A DNA stretch of 64,000 bases, taken from positions 11,508 through 75,507 of the forward strand of contig JBMFOT010000005.1 of the NCBI GenBank assembly GCA_049969495.1. The letters run 5' to 3'. Made by a program: the position numbers and the translations under genes. A model generated the notes under the pieces. The model ran no database searches, was not told where the DNA came from, and worked only from the letters and a program-made list of their open reading frames with translations. This stretch comes from HRBIN16 sp049969495. Lineage in GTDB: Bacteria > Armatimonadota > HRBIN16. This document shows positions 8,216 to 15,138 of the stretch, piece by piece (position 1 is the stretch's first letter; every line of letters starts with the position of its first letter).

Positions 8216-8995
8216 CTAGCGTATCACCCAAGTGTAGGTATTACCCGGACGAGCGTTCCACATTTCAAAGGTTGTCTCCCTGAGCGACTTCACGTGCCCG
8301 TCCATAAACAGCACGTTGAACATGTCGTTGTGGGCGAGGCGCACGGAAGCCTTGCATCGTCCCCACGCGGAGCTCTGACGCTCTCCACCGGCGAGGTAAT
8401 CGAAGCCGTGCCATGTGTCCGCTCCCAGTCCGGGGGACGGATATGCTGCTGCCCATATCTGCATGGTGCATCCGTCCATCACCGTCAGCAGCTTGGCAGG
8501 TTCAGCAAAAGCAGCTTCCTGCGCGTACGGAATGTAGCGTCCCAGCGGGTCACCAGTGAAGTTCTGCGCTTCGGGACGGTCGCTCGGAATGCCACAGCAG
8601 TTCCAGGAGTTGTTGAAGGCGTACGACCAGTACAGTCGGCGCTTATTGGGGCCCTCGCCCTCCGGCAAAAACTCGCGTTTCCACTCGGTGTAGTTCGAGC
8701 GGCTAGGACACTTCCAAATACCTGCGTTCTTCACGTAGGGGTCCAGCAGGTCGATGTACCACAGGATTTGGGTTAGTGCGTCGTCTAGGTAGCGGTAACC
8801 CGGCACCACCGTTTGGTCATAATCATCCATGTACATGCGCATGGCGAGACCAATCTGCTTCAGGTTACTGGTGCAGCTTGCCTGACGCGCCTTTTCCCTC
8901 GCCTGTGCAAACACCGGGAACAGGATGGCTGCCAGTATCGCGATAATCGCGATAACCACCAGCAGCTCGATCAGTGTGAAAGCGTGTCGTTTCAT
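8216..8995 (-). CDS. DUF1559-type prepilin (major pseudopilin-like)
   Basis: A 259-residue protein beginning MKRHAFTLIELLVVIAIIA: a short basic leader, the type IV prepilin cleavage site and the N-terminal membrane helix. It is followed by PVFAQAREKARQASCTSNLK and a globular domain. Near the C-terminus HNDMFNVLFMDGHVKSL fits the H-X9-DG signature common in planctomycete and armatimonad prepilins. A prepilin peptidase should cut it before F6 and the product should assemble into a pilus or secretion pseudopilus. Its ATG overlaps the stop of the upstream GntR/LacI regulator gene by 4 bases, so translation of the two is coupled. Confidence 0.9.
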   Translation of the reverse strand: MKRHAFTLIELLVVIAIIAILAAILFPVFAQAREKARQASCTSNLKQIGLAMRMYMDDYDQTVVPGYRYLDDALTQILWYIDLLDPYVKNAGIWKCPSRSNYTEWKREFLPEGEGPNKRRLYWSYAFNNSWNCCGIPSDRPEAQNFTGDPLGRYIPYAQEAAFAEPAKLLTVMDGCTMQIWAAAYPSPGLGADTWHGFDYLAGGERQSSAWGRCKASVRLAHNDMFNVLFMDGHVKSLRETTFEMWNARPGNTYTWVIR

Positions 8996-10179
8996 GGTGT
9001 TTCCCTCCTCGAATGGAATGAATAGGTTTCTGCCTCTCGGCGCACGTGGCGCGTGGAGGCGTGGACGCTTATGGGCGCCTCCAGCAGAACATGCTGATAG
9101 GTTCCCTTATCGCCTTGCTCGATCCGTTGCAGCAGGAGACGCGCTCCCCACTCTCCGATACGCTCGAAGGGTTGGTTGGCGGTGGTCAGGAACGGCGAAC
9201 CGGGCAACCATCGTTCCAACCCGTCAAATCCGGCAACAGCCATATCCTCCGGCACACGCACCCCTCTTGCCCTTAAAGCGTTGATCAACTGCAAGGCGAG
9301 CACGTCGTTAACGCAAAAGACCGCCGTTGGCGGGCCGGGTAGTTCCATCAGCTGCGCCGCCAACGCTTCGTACACATTCCCATAGCCAGCTTCAGGAGAG
9401 CCGGTTTCCGTTAATACCAGCTCGGGGCAGAACGAGAGCCCTGCCTCCAGAAGTGCGTCTCGATAACCCTGCAAGCGTTCGTGTACCGTAGAGGCGTTGT
9501 CCACGTTGGTGATGTGGGCAATATACCGGTGTCCCCTGCTAATCAAATGGTGAACTAACTGCATAGCGGCGTACCGGTTGTCTACACCCACGTAGTCTGC
9601 AGGAAACCCCTCTGGCGGGCGGCGGTCCAAAAATACCAGGGGGATACCTGCAGCCCGCACGCTCTGCAACACCAGCAGGTTTGCTTCGCCACCGAGGTAC
9701 CAGAGGATAACCCCTGCCACATCTTTGTCGCGCGTGATACGCTCCAGAAACTGGGCCTCGCTATGCACCACCGCTCGCCAGTCGGTATCCACCGGGCTCT
9801 CGACGATAAGCCGATAACGATTCGCGTCAAGGGTTTTGTAAATTCCCCGAAGGATAGCCGATGCACCCGGAAATGTGGCGCTGGGCCACAACCAGAGCCC
9901 AAGGGTCAATCGCCGTGCCTCGGTGGAGGGCACAGTCGCTGCCTGACGTTTGACCACAGGACGACATCGAGGAGACCGTACCACCAGCCCCTGTCGTTCC
10001 AGTTCCTCGATGGCACGTCGCACGATGGTGCGGCTCACCCCGAACTCTTCCGCCAGCTCGCGCTCGGTAGGCAACCAGCCGTTATCCCGGTACTCGCCCG
10101 CCAGCACACGCTCTCGCAGTGTGTTAGCTATCACCACCACAGAGGGCGACGCCAGTTTGTGGCTTGCACGTCTGCTCAT
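8992..10179 (-). CDS. GntR-LacI hybrid transcriptional regulator
   Basis: The 395-residue product has an N-terminal GntR winged helix (about residues 10-75: NGWLPTERELAEEFGVSRTI, then VRRAIEELERQGLVVR). A LacI-type periplasmic-binding-protein sensor domain follows (about 95-380, with IPLVFLDRR, YVGVDNRYAAMQLVHHL and AVFCVNDVLALQLI). This AraR-like architecture usually binds a sugar or related small molecule. It has a strong promoter of its own and its last codons overlap the prepilin start. It may therefore control its own operon, including the prepilin. The ligand cannot be read from the sequence. Confidence 0.88.
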   Translation of the reverse strand: MSRRASHKLASPSVVVIANTLRERVLAGEYRDNGWLPTERELAEEFGVSRTIVRRAIEELERQGLVVRSPRCRPVVKRQAATVPSTEARRLTLGLWLWPSATFPGASAILRGIYKTLDANRYRLIVESPVDTDWRAVVHSEAQFLERITRDKDVAGVILWYLGGEANLLVLQSVRAAGIPLVFLDRRPPEGFPADYVGVDNRYAAMQLVHHLISRGHRYIAHITNVDNASTVHERLQGYRDALLEAGLSFCPELVLTETGSPEAGYGNVYEALAAQLMELPGPPTAVFCVNDVLALQLINALRARGVRVPEDMAVAGFDGLERWLPGSPFLTTANQPFERIGEWGARLLLQRIEQGDKGTYQHVLLEAPISVHASTRHVRREAETYSFHSRRETP

Positions 10180-10199
10180 GCCCTATCTCTTTTTTTCTA

Positions 10200-10228
10200 A
10201 ATATACCAAAAATGCCTCTGGTTGTCAA
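10200..10228 (-). promoter_or_regulatory. Promoter of the GntR-LacI regulator operon
   Basis: On the minus strand TTGACA (10223-10228) and TATATT (10200-10205) are spaced by 17 bases, about 20 bases before the start codon. The AT-rich stretch around it is a likely operator for the regulator itself, but no clear palindrome is visible. Confidence 0.6.
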
Positions 10229-10324
10229 GTCGTTCGAGTGTGGTTTTTCTGGAATTTTCGAAAATTCTCGCTCGCTCACCTCTCATAGTCTACCAAATCA
10301 TGAATCTTCGTGCTCTTCCTCGAT

Positions 10325-10430
10325 GGGGAGGGCGAACTTCCCGGTGAGCCGGTTTAGCTCCCACCTTCCTCCCCGCGAGCGGGAAGCTCTTCCTCCCCCA
10401 TCCACGGGGGAAGTTAGGAGGGTTACCCGC
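10325..10430. repeat. Composite dispersed repeat with hairpins
   Basis: The stretch starts GGGAGGGCGAACTTCCCGG (10326-10344) followed by TGAGCCGG, which is nearly identical to the right arm of the repeat at 23675-23701 on the other strand. Two imperfect hairpins follow (CTTCCTCCCCGCGAGCGGGA and CTTCCTCCCCCATCCACGGG, each closing with GAAG). It fills the intergenic space between the regulator and the phosphoesterase gene, and could also stop transcription of the latter. Confidence 0.55.
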
Positions 10431-10431
10431 C

Positions 10432-13014
10432 TCACTCTTCCTCCAGTTCCAGCGCCAGCCCACGCGCTGCCAGCCCTCTACCATGTGCGCCGGCGAACTC
10501 CACCGGATACGGTGCATCCACACCCTTCACCGCGTGCCACAGAATGCGATTAAGCAGGTCATCCTCCACACGGTCGGGTTTGTCCAGCGGCAGGCGCAAA
10601 CTGGCTTCCGCCCAATGACGCTGCTGCGGGTTCAGCGTGCTGAGCGCTGGGTTTAGCTCGTCCAGAGGTATCCGGTTAGGTAAAGCGGTGTAGGGGGTAA
10701 AGTCCGGCTTTTCGGTAAAGCAGGCGGTCATCACCGGCGACATCGCCACCATCTGGTTCATCGGTGGAACGCCCAGAATACGGCAGATGGTGTGCAGCAC
10801 CGAGCTCTGGTTGTAGAACTCGCTAATTACCGCCCCGCGCTTGGTGTAGGGGCTAATTACCAGACACACAGAGCGATGCCCGTCCACGTGGTCAAAGCCG
10901 TCCTGCGGGTCGTCCTCGATGACGAAGATGCAGGTCTTTGACCAGAACTTGCTTTTGCTGATTCCTTCCACAATGCGCCCCAGTGCGAGGTCGTTATCCG
11001 CCACGTGGGCACGTGGTGTCGGCATACCGGGTTGGGTGCCGGAGGTGTGGTCCTGAGGCAGGTAGACAATCACCAGATTCGGGAAATAACCCTTGTGCTC
11101 AAAATCCCTCAGCTCCTTCAGGAACACGTCGGCACGGAGTATGTCAGGAATGCGCATGTTCCATCCTGGATATTCCCGGCAGCTATAACGACGCAGGGTC
11201 TCGATACCGATATTTTGGTTGAAGCGGATGCTGCGCTTGCCGTCCACAAAGTCCCTGTAAATATCCGTGAAGGAGGCCTCTGCGGGCACCGGCTCCGCAT
11301 AATCGAATTCCCCATAGTTGCGGAAAGAAAGCCCAGCCGCCAGTACGTGGTCCCAAAGGAAGCCACTAGCGGAGTACGACAGCGGGTCGTCGCCAAAGGG
11401 ATAGCTGCGCGTCCAGCCGCCGAAGGAGCGTTCCAGATAAGAGGTGGCGTTGCCCTCGGTAGACCAGGCGTGCCCATCTGCCGAGTTGACACCATTGCAA
11501 TAGTAGTTATCCAGCAGTACAAACTGCTCGGCGAGCGCGTGATGGTTCGGCGTCACCTCCCTGCCAAAGATGCACAGTGATGGCTCGCTATCTCCTTTGC
11601 CGATCGCGCCAAACACCTGGTCATAGGTACGGTTCTCCTTGATAATGTACACCACGTGCTCGAAGACCGACGGTTCGCCCGTCCTCTCCGGCACAGGCAC
11701 CGGTTTCTTGCCGCTCTGGGTGCGTTCCCATGCCCGCAATATCTGGGGCACGCGCGCGTCACGTTTCACCTGTGCGGTGTAGCGGGCGAGCTGCCTGCGG
11801 TCAGGTATGGGCACACGGTTCACTGTGCCCAAGAAGCTGTACACGTTCCAGCCTTTGTGTTCCGGCTGGGGGTGACGCGAACCCAAGCCTTTGATATTGG
11901 CAACGAACAGCCTTTTGCCATCGGTAAGCACCGCGCCCGGGTACCAGCCCGCGGGGATGAACCCCTCCACTCTACTGCGGTTGCGCCGGTGGTCGATACG
12001 CACAACCGCCACTGCGTTGTTACCCCCGTTGGCGACGAATAGCGTGTTGCCGTCCGGCGTCAGTGCAAGCGCGTTAGGCATACTGCCAAAGGGCAAGGAT
12101 GGGTCAGGGCGTACCGAAACGGTCTCCACTACCTGCAGCGAGCCGGTATCGATCACGCTCACCGTATCCGAGTTAGCATTAGCCACATAGAGCCGAGCGT
12201 GCACTTCGTCCAGAGCAAGTCCACTCGGCTGCAACCCCACTTGTATCTCCGCAATTACCGTTTTGGTCTGCAAGTCCACCACCGATACGGTTCCAATTGC
12301 TGCCACCCCACGCGAGTCCACCAGAGCGGGCGTGCCCGAGCTTTGGGCGGTTTTCTCGCCTTGCTTGGGATGGCGTCCGCCCCAGTTGGATACGTACGCA
12401 CGATGGCCGTTGGCTGAGACCTTTACCGCAAACGGTGCGACGCCCACAGGAACCTGCGCAATAACCTTGCCCTCACGCAGGTCGACTACTGCTAGGCTGT
12501 TGTTACGGGAGAGGGCAACATATGCCATGTTCCCTTCTGCGTTCAAAGCGATACCACAGGGGTAGCTTTCACCCCCTACCGCTGGCTGAGGCAAGTCTAT
12601 ACGTCTGCCCCACTGCAGGCTTCCGTCCGCCCCAACATTCGCTTCGAGCAGCTGGCTGGCTGCGTTGCTGAGGTATAACCGTTTGCCATCGGGAGAGACC
12701 GCAATCCCCTGCATTGAACTGCCTCCCCGCCCCACAGGAAGCTCCTGCCGCACCTTCCATGTCAGCACATCCACCACCACGATGCCGCGGTTGTCTTTCA
12801 CATAGAGAGTGCGCCCGTCAGAGGAGAGCGCTATATCCACCGGTCTACCGCCGAATGACAGGCTATCTCCAGCAGGGCGAACGAGCTGAGCCGTTGCGAC
12901 AAGGTGCGAGCGATCTTGCTGGGGACCGACCCGTACGGGGGATTGAGGGGCTGACAGAGCAAACGTGCACAAGACCACTATCGCAGCGGTGGCTACCAGT
13001 CCAGCCATTCTCAT
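10432..13014 (-). CDS. Bifunctional YncE-type beta-propeller / phosphoesterase (alkaline phosphatase superfamily)
   Basis: The product is 860 residues if it starts at the ATG at 13014, which has AAGGAG eight bases upstream; the ATG at 13035 would add seven residues. A signal peptide (GLVATAAIVVLCTFALSA) indicates export. Residues about 40-400 form a YVTN/YncE propeller with repeats such as LYVANANSDTVSVIDTGSLQ and LFVANGGNNAVAVV. Residues about 450-800 are a phosphoesterase domain of the phospholipase C type: VVYIIKENRTYDQVFG at its start and IFVIEDDPQDGFDHVDGHRS near its end. The arrangement is a known one in soil and hot-spring bacteria; the substrate is uncertain. It has no close partner genes. 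Confidence 0.87.
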   Translation of the reverse strand: MRMAGLVATAAIVVLCTFALSAPQSPVRVGPQQDRSHLVATAQLVRPAGDSLSFGGRPVDIALSSDGRTLYVKDNRGIVVVDVLTWKVRQELPVGRGGSSMQGIAVSPDGKRLYLSNAASQLLEANVGADGSLQWGRRIDLPQPAVGGESYPCGIALNAEGNMAYVALSRNNSLAVVDLREGKVIAQVPVGVAPFAVKVSANGHRAYVSNWGGRHPKQGEKTAQSSGTPALVDSRGVAAIGTVSVVDLQTKTVIAEIQVGLQPSGLALDEVHARLYVANANSDTVSVIDTGSLQVVETVSVRPDPSLPFGSMPNALALTPDGNTLFVANGGNNAVAVVRIDHRRNRSRVEGFIPAGWYPGAVLTDGKRLFVANIKGLGSRHPQPEHKGWNVYSFLGTVNRVPIPDRRQLARYTAQVKRDARVPQILRAWERTQSGKKPVPVPERTGEPSVFEHVVYIIKENRTYDQVFGAIGKGDSEPSLCIFGREVTPNHHALAEQFVLLDNYYCNGVNSADGHAWSTEGNATSYLERSFGGWTRSYPFGDDPLSYSASGFLWDHVLAAGLSFRNYGEFDYAEPVPAEASFTDIYRDFVDGKRSIRFNQNIGIETLRRYSCREYPGWNMRIPDILRADVFLKELRDFEHKGYFPNLVIVYLPQDHTSGTQPGMPTPRAHVADNDLALGRIVEGISKSKFWSKTCIFVIEDDPQDGFDHVDGHRSVCLVISPYTKRGAVISEFYNQSSVLHTICRILGVPPMNQMVAMSPVMTACFTEKPDFTPYTALPNRIPLDELNPALSTLNPQQRHWAEASLRLPLDKPDRVEDDLLNRILWHAVKGVDAPYPVEFAGAHGRGLAARGLALELEEE

Positions 13015-13044
13015 CAGGTCACTCCTTGCGGTCATGATTGGAAA

Positions 13045-13065
13045 GGGCAGGTAGGATACCTGCCC
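13045..13065. terminator. Stem-loop between prepilin and phosphoesterase genes
   Basis: GGGCAGGTA-GGA-TACCTGCCC is a perfect 9-base stem with a 3-base loop. On the minus strand it follows the prepilin stop codon and is followed by TTTCC, so it probably ends that transcript. Confidence 0.6.
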
Positions 13066-13110
13066 CCCCTCTTCTGTAGATGCCCCTGTTTCTCCTGCCT
13101 GTTCGCCTAC

Positions 13111-13959
13111 CTACTGAGCACACGAGTTTCGGATGAGCCCCACCGGATAGCCGAGTGTATCGTTGGGGTAGTTCGGAACCATCCAGATTCCGCGCTCGGG
13201 CCAGATGTAGCAAGTGTGGCTAGGAGCGTTGTTACAGCGTGGATAGCCTTTCCCCGCCGAGTCGAGCTCCTTGGACACAAAGAACTTAGCATGTCCATCG
13301 GCGAAGGCGATGTTGCTTCCGTCCTTGTATAGAGCGCGATAGCGGATCTTGTTGATGAAATCCGAACCTTCCAGAGTCACGTAGTTGCATCCCCAGCTGG
13401 CGCCTCGTGGCGGCACGCTGTTCGAGAGCAGGATGGCCACCGTGTTCGCTGGTTGGGCAATCTCAGCGAGCCGGGCAGGGGTGGTCAGTTCGAACCCCGA
13501 CGGTGTGCGGGCATAATCCCCAAAGGGATAAGTACCGTCGCGTGAAAGCAGATAGTTCATCGAGTAGGTGTTAGTCATCTGCGTCCCACTGGCGGGAGCA
13601 CACTCGTCCACAAAGTTACCCACGCGGTCCAACATGGGCGAACGGAACATCTCGGCGTTCTTTACGTAAGGCATGAGCAACAATCCCCATCCACGATGAG
13701 GTGTGCCGTCGCAACGGAGGGGCGAAATCTGTGGGGTGCAGCGTGGATCCCACTCAGAGCCGGTCGGCACCCAGGTCTCATCGTAGTCCTGGGCGTACAT
13801 GGCTGCTGCCAACCCCAGCTGCTTGATGTTGGAAAGGTCCTGAGTGTTGCGTGCCGAAAGCCTCGCCTGCGAGAAGACAGGGAACAGGATCGCTGCCAGT
13901 ATCGCGATAATCGCGATAACCACCAACAGCTCGATCAGAGTAAATCCCTTGCGAAGCAT
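13111..13959 (-). CDS. DUF1559-type prepilin
   Basis: A 282-residue prepilin starting MLRKGFTLIELLVVIAIIA at the ATG at 13959, with AAGGAGGTG upstream; the open frame extends to 14241 but that part has no leader features. PVFSQARLSARNTQDLSNIK follows the helix and YAQDYDETWVP is the conserved early motif. The C-terminal region holds KDGSNIAFADGHAKFFVS, a variant of the H-X9-DG signature without the first histidine. It is divergent from another prepilin gene 141 bases away, so the two may share regulation. Confidence 0.88.
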   Translation of the reverse strand: MLRKGFTLIELLVVIAIIAILAAILFPVFSQARLSARNTQDLSNIKQLGLAAAMYAQDYDETWVPTGSEWDPRCTPQISPLRCDGTPHRGWGLLLMPYVKNAEMFRSPMLDRVGNFVDECAPASGTQMTNTYSMNYLLSRDGTYPFGDYARTPSGFELTTPARLAEIAQPANTVAILLSNSVPPRGASWGCNYVTLEGSDFINKIRYRALYKDGSNIAFADGHAKFFVSKELDSAGKGYPRCNNAPSHTCYIWPERGIWMVPNYPNDTLGYPVGLIRNSCAQ

Positions 13960-14088
13960 GGAACACCTCCTTGAAATTAGATTGACCACGCTGGACTCTA
14001 CTCCAAGAGGTTTAAGGGAATTTTGCGTGTGCGTTAAGGATGTGTTACGTAAGATTTGCAGGGCTGCAAAGCAATCCACCCTTTGAGG

Positions 14089-14094
14089 TATAAT
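14089..14094 (+). promoter_or_regulatory. -10 box of a probably leaderless prepilin mRNA
   Basis: TATAAT ends 6 bases before the ATG at 14101 and no ribosome binding site is present. The predicted transcription start coincides with the start codon. Confidence 0.5.
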
Positions 14095-14100
14095 GGTGCC

Positions 14101-14856
14101 ATGTATCGTAGAGCTTTCACACTGATAGAGACCCTCGTGATCGTCACCATCCTCGCCATACTCGCGGCGATACTCCTGCCGGTATTCAGCCAGACGCGCG
14201 AGCGGGCGCGCATGACCGGCTGCCTCTCCAACGCCCGCCAACTAGCTATGGCAGTGCATAGCTACTCGCTGGACTATGATGAAACGCTGCCACCATCCAC
14301 CAATTACGCAGTGCCGACTTCTGTTCCGGAACGCATTTGGACACGCCTGATACAACCTTACGTGCGTGACACGAACATCTTCGTATGCCCCAGTGCCAGC
14401 GGTAGCGGCTTCCCCACCGACTGGTCACAACGAGGCATCGGTTCGATGGGCTATACCGCTGCCACTGCCTACGATCCCGACCAACGAGAAGGTTTCGCCA
14501 CACCTGCAGCGTTAGTGCAGATACAAGAGCCTGCGCGTACGCCGCTGTTTGGAGACACTGCCAGCGGTCCTACCGTACAGAAGTATCGGGGCTACGTGTT
14601 TGACCCCTACGTCGGGCAGCCGAATCTCACAGACCCGCGCCTGGGTACGCCGCTGGTAGCAGACCGTGACCTGGTACAGGAGTTGAACCACCTCCCGCCT
14701 GCCCAGTTGAAACCGCTCTATGCCCGCCATTTTGCCACAGGAGACAATCGCGGGCTGGCGACACTCATCCTTGCCGATGGCCACGCCAAAACCTACTCTG
14801 CCGCTTCCATTCTGGCTCAGGAGAAGGGCGCAAACCTACTGTGGCGATTCCGCTAA
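14101..14856 (+). CDS. Type IV prepilin-like protein (DUF1559-like)
   Basis: The 251-residue product starts MYRRAFTLIETLVIVTILA at the ATG at 14101; the frame is open from 14056, but the leader peptide and the -10 box place the start here. PVFSQTRERARMTGCLSNAR and YSLDYDETLPP match its relatives in this window. Near the C-terminus LATLILADGHAKTYSA replaces the usual H-X9-DG. The helix is more divergent than in the other two (IETLVIVTILAILA), which suggests a minor pilin. The initiator tRNA gene follows immediately downstream with its own promoter. Confidence 0.85.
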   Translation: MYRRAFTLIETLVIVTILAILAAILLPVFSQTRERARMTGCLSNARQLAMAVHSYSLDYDETLPPSTNYAVPTSVPERIWTRLIQPYVRDTNIFVCPSASGSGFPTDWSQRGIGSMGYTAATAYDPDQREGFATPAALVQIQEPARTPLFGDTASGPTVQKYRGYVFDPYVGQPNLTDPRLGTPLVADRDLVQELNHLPPAQLKPLYARHFATGDNRGLATLILADGHAKTYSAASILAQEKGANLLWRFR

Positions 14857-14867
14857 AGCGCGGTCAT

Positions 14868-14896
14868 TTGCACCGTGCGCGATTTTATGATATAAT
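14868..14896 (+). promoter_or_regulatory. Promoter of the initiator tRNA gene
   Basis: TTGCAC (14868-14873) and TATAAT (14891-14896) are separated by 17 bases and lie 12 bases before the tRNA. Confidence 0.7.
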
Positions 14897-14908
14897 ATGG
14901 TACGGCGA

Positions 14909-14984
14909 CGCGGGGTGGAGCAGCGGTCAGCTCGCCGGGCTCATAACCCGGAGGTCGAGGGTTCAAATCCCTCCCCCGCACCCA
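14909..14984 (+). tRNA. Initiator tRNA-fMet (CAT)
   Basis: The cloverleaf folds fully. The acceptor stem is CGCGGGG with CCCCGCA, leaving the C1-A72 mismatch that marks an initiator. The D stem is GAGC/GCTC, and the anticodon stem CCGGG/CCCGG supplies the three consecutive G-C pairs. The CAT anticodon is at 14942-14944 and the T arm is GAGGG-TTCAAAT-CCCTC. The 3' end reads A72-C-CCA, so CCA is encoded but the discriminator base appears to be C instead of the usual A. Confidence 0.96.
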
Positions 14985-15076
14985 ATTTCGCTGCATGCTG
15001 CAGGTTATTACCCCTTGCTGAAGAAATCCCTTCACAGGCAATGCATCTCTCGTATACGGTGCTGTTGCCTTACCCC

Positions 15077-15109
15077 TTGACAAACTATCTGATAAAGATT
15101 ATCATTATT
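15077..15109 (+). promoter_or_regulatory. katG promoter with overlapping Fur/PerR-like box
   Basis: TTGACA (15077-15082) and TATCAT (15100-15105) are spaced by 17 bases. GATAAAGATTATCATTATT (15091-15109) matches the Fur consensus GATAATGATAATCATTATC at 16 of 19 positions and covers the -10 box, so a Fur-family protein would block transcription. The gene it controls, katG, suggests a PerR-like peroxide sensor. Confidence 0.68.
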
Positions 15110-15138
15110 ATAAATCGCATACGGAGGAGAAGCAGGAG

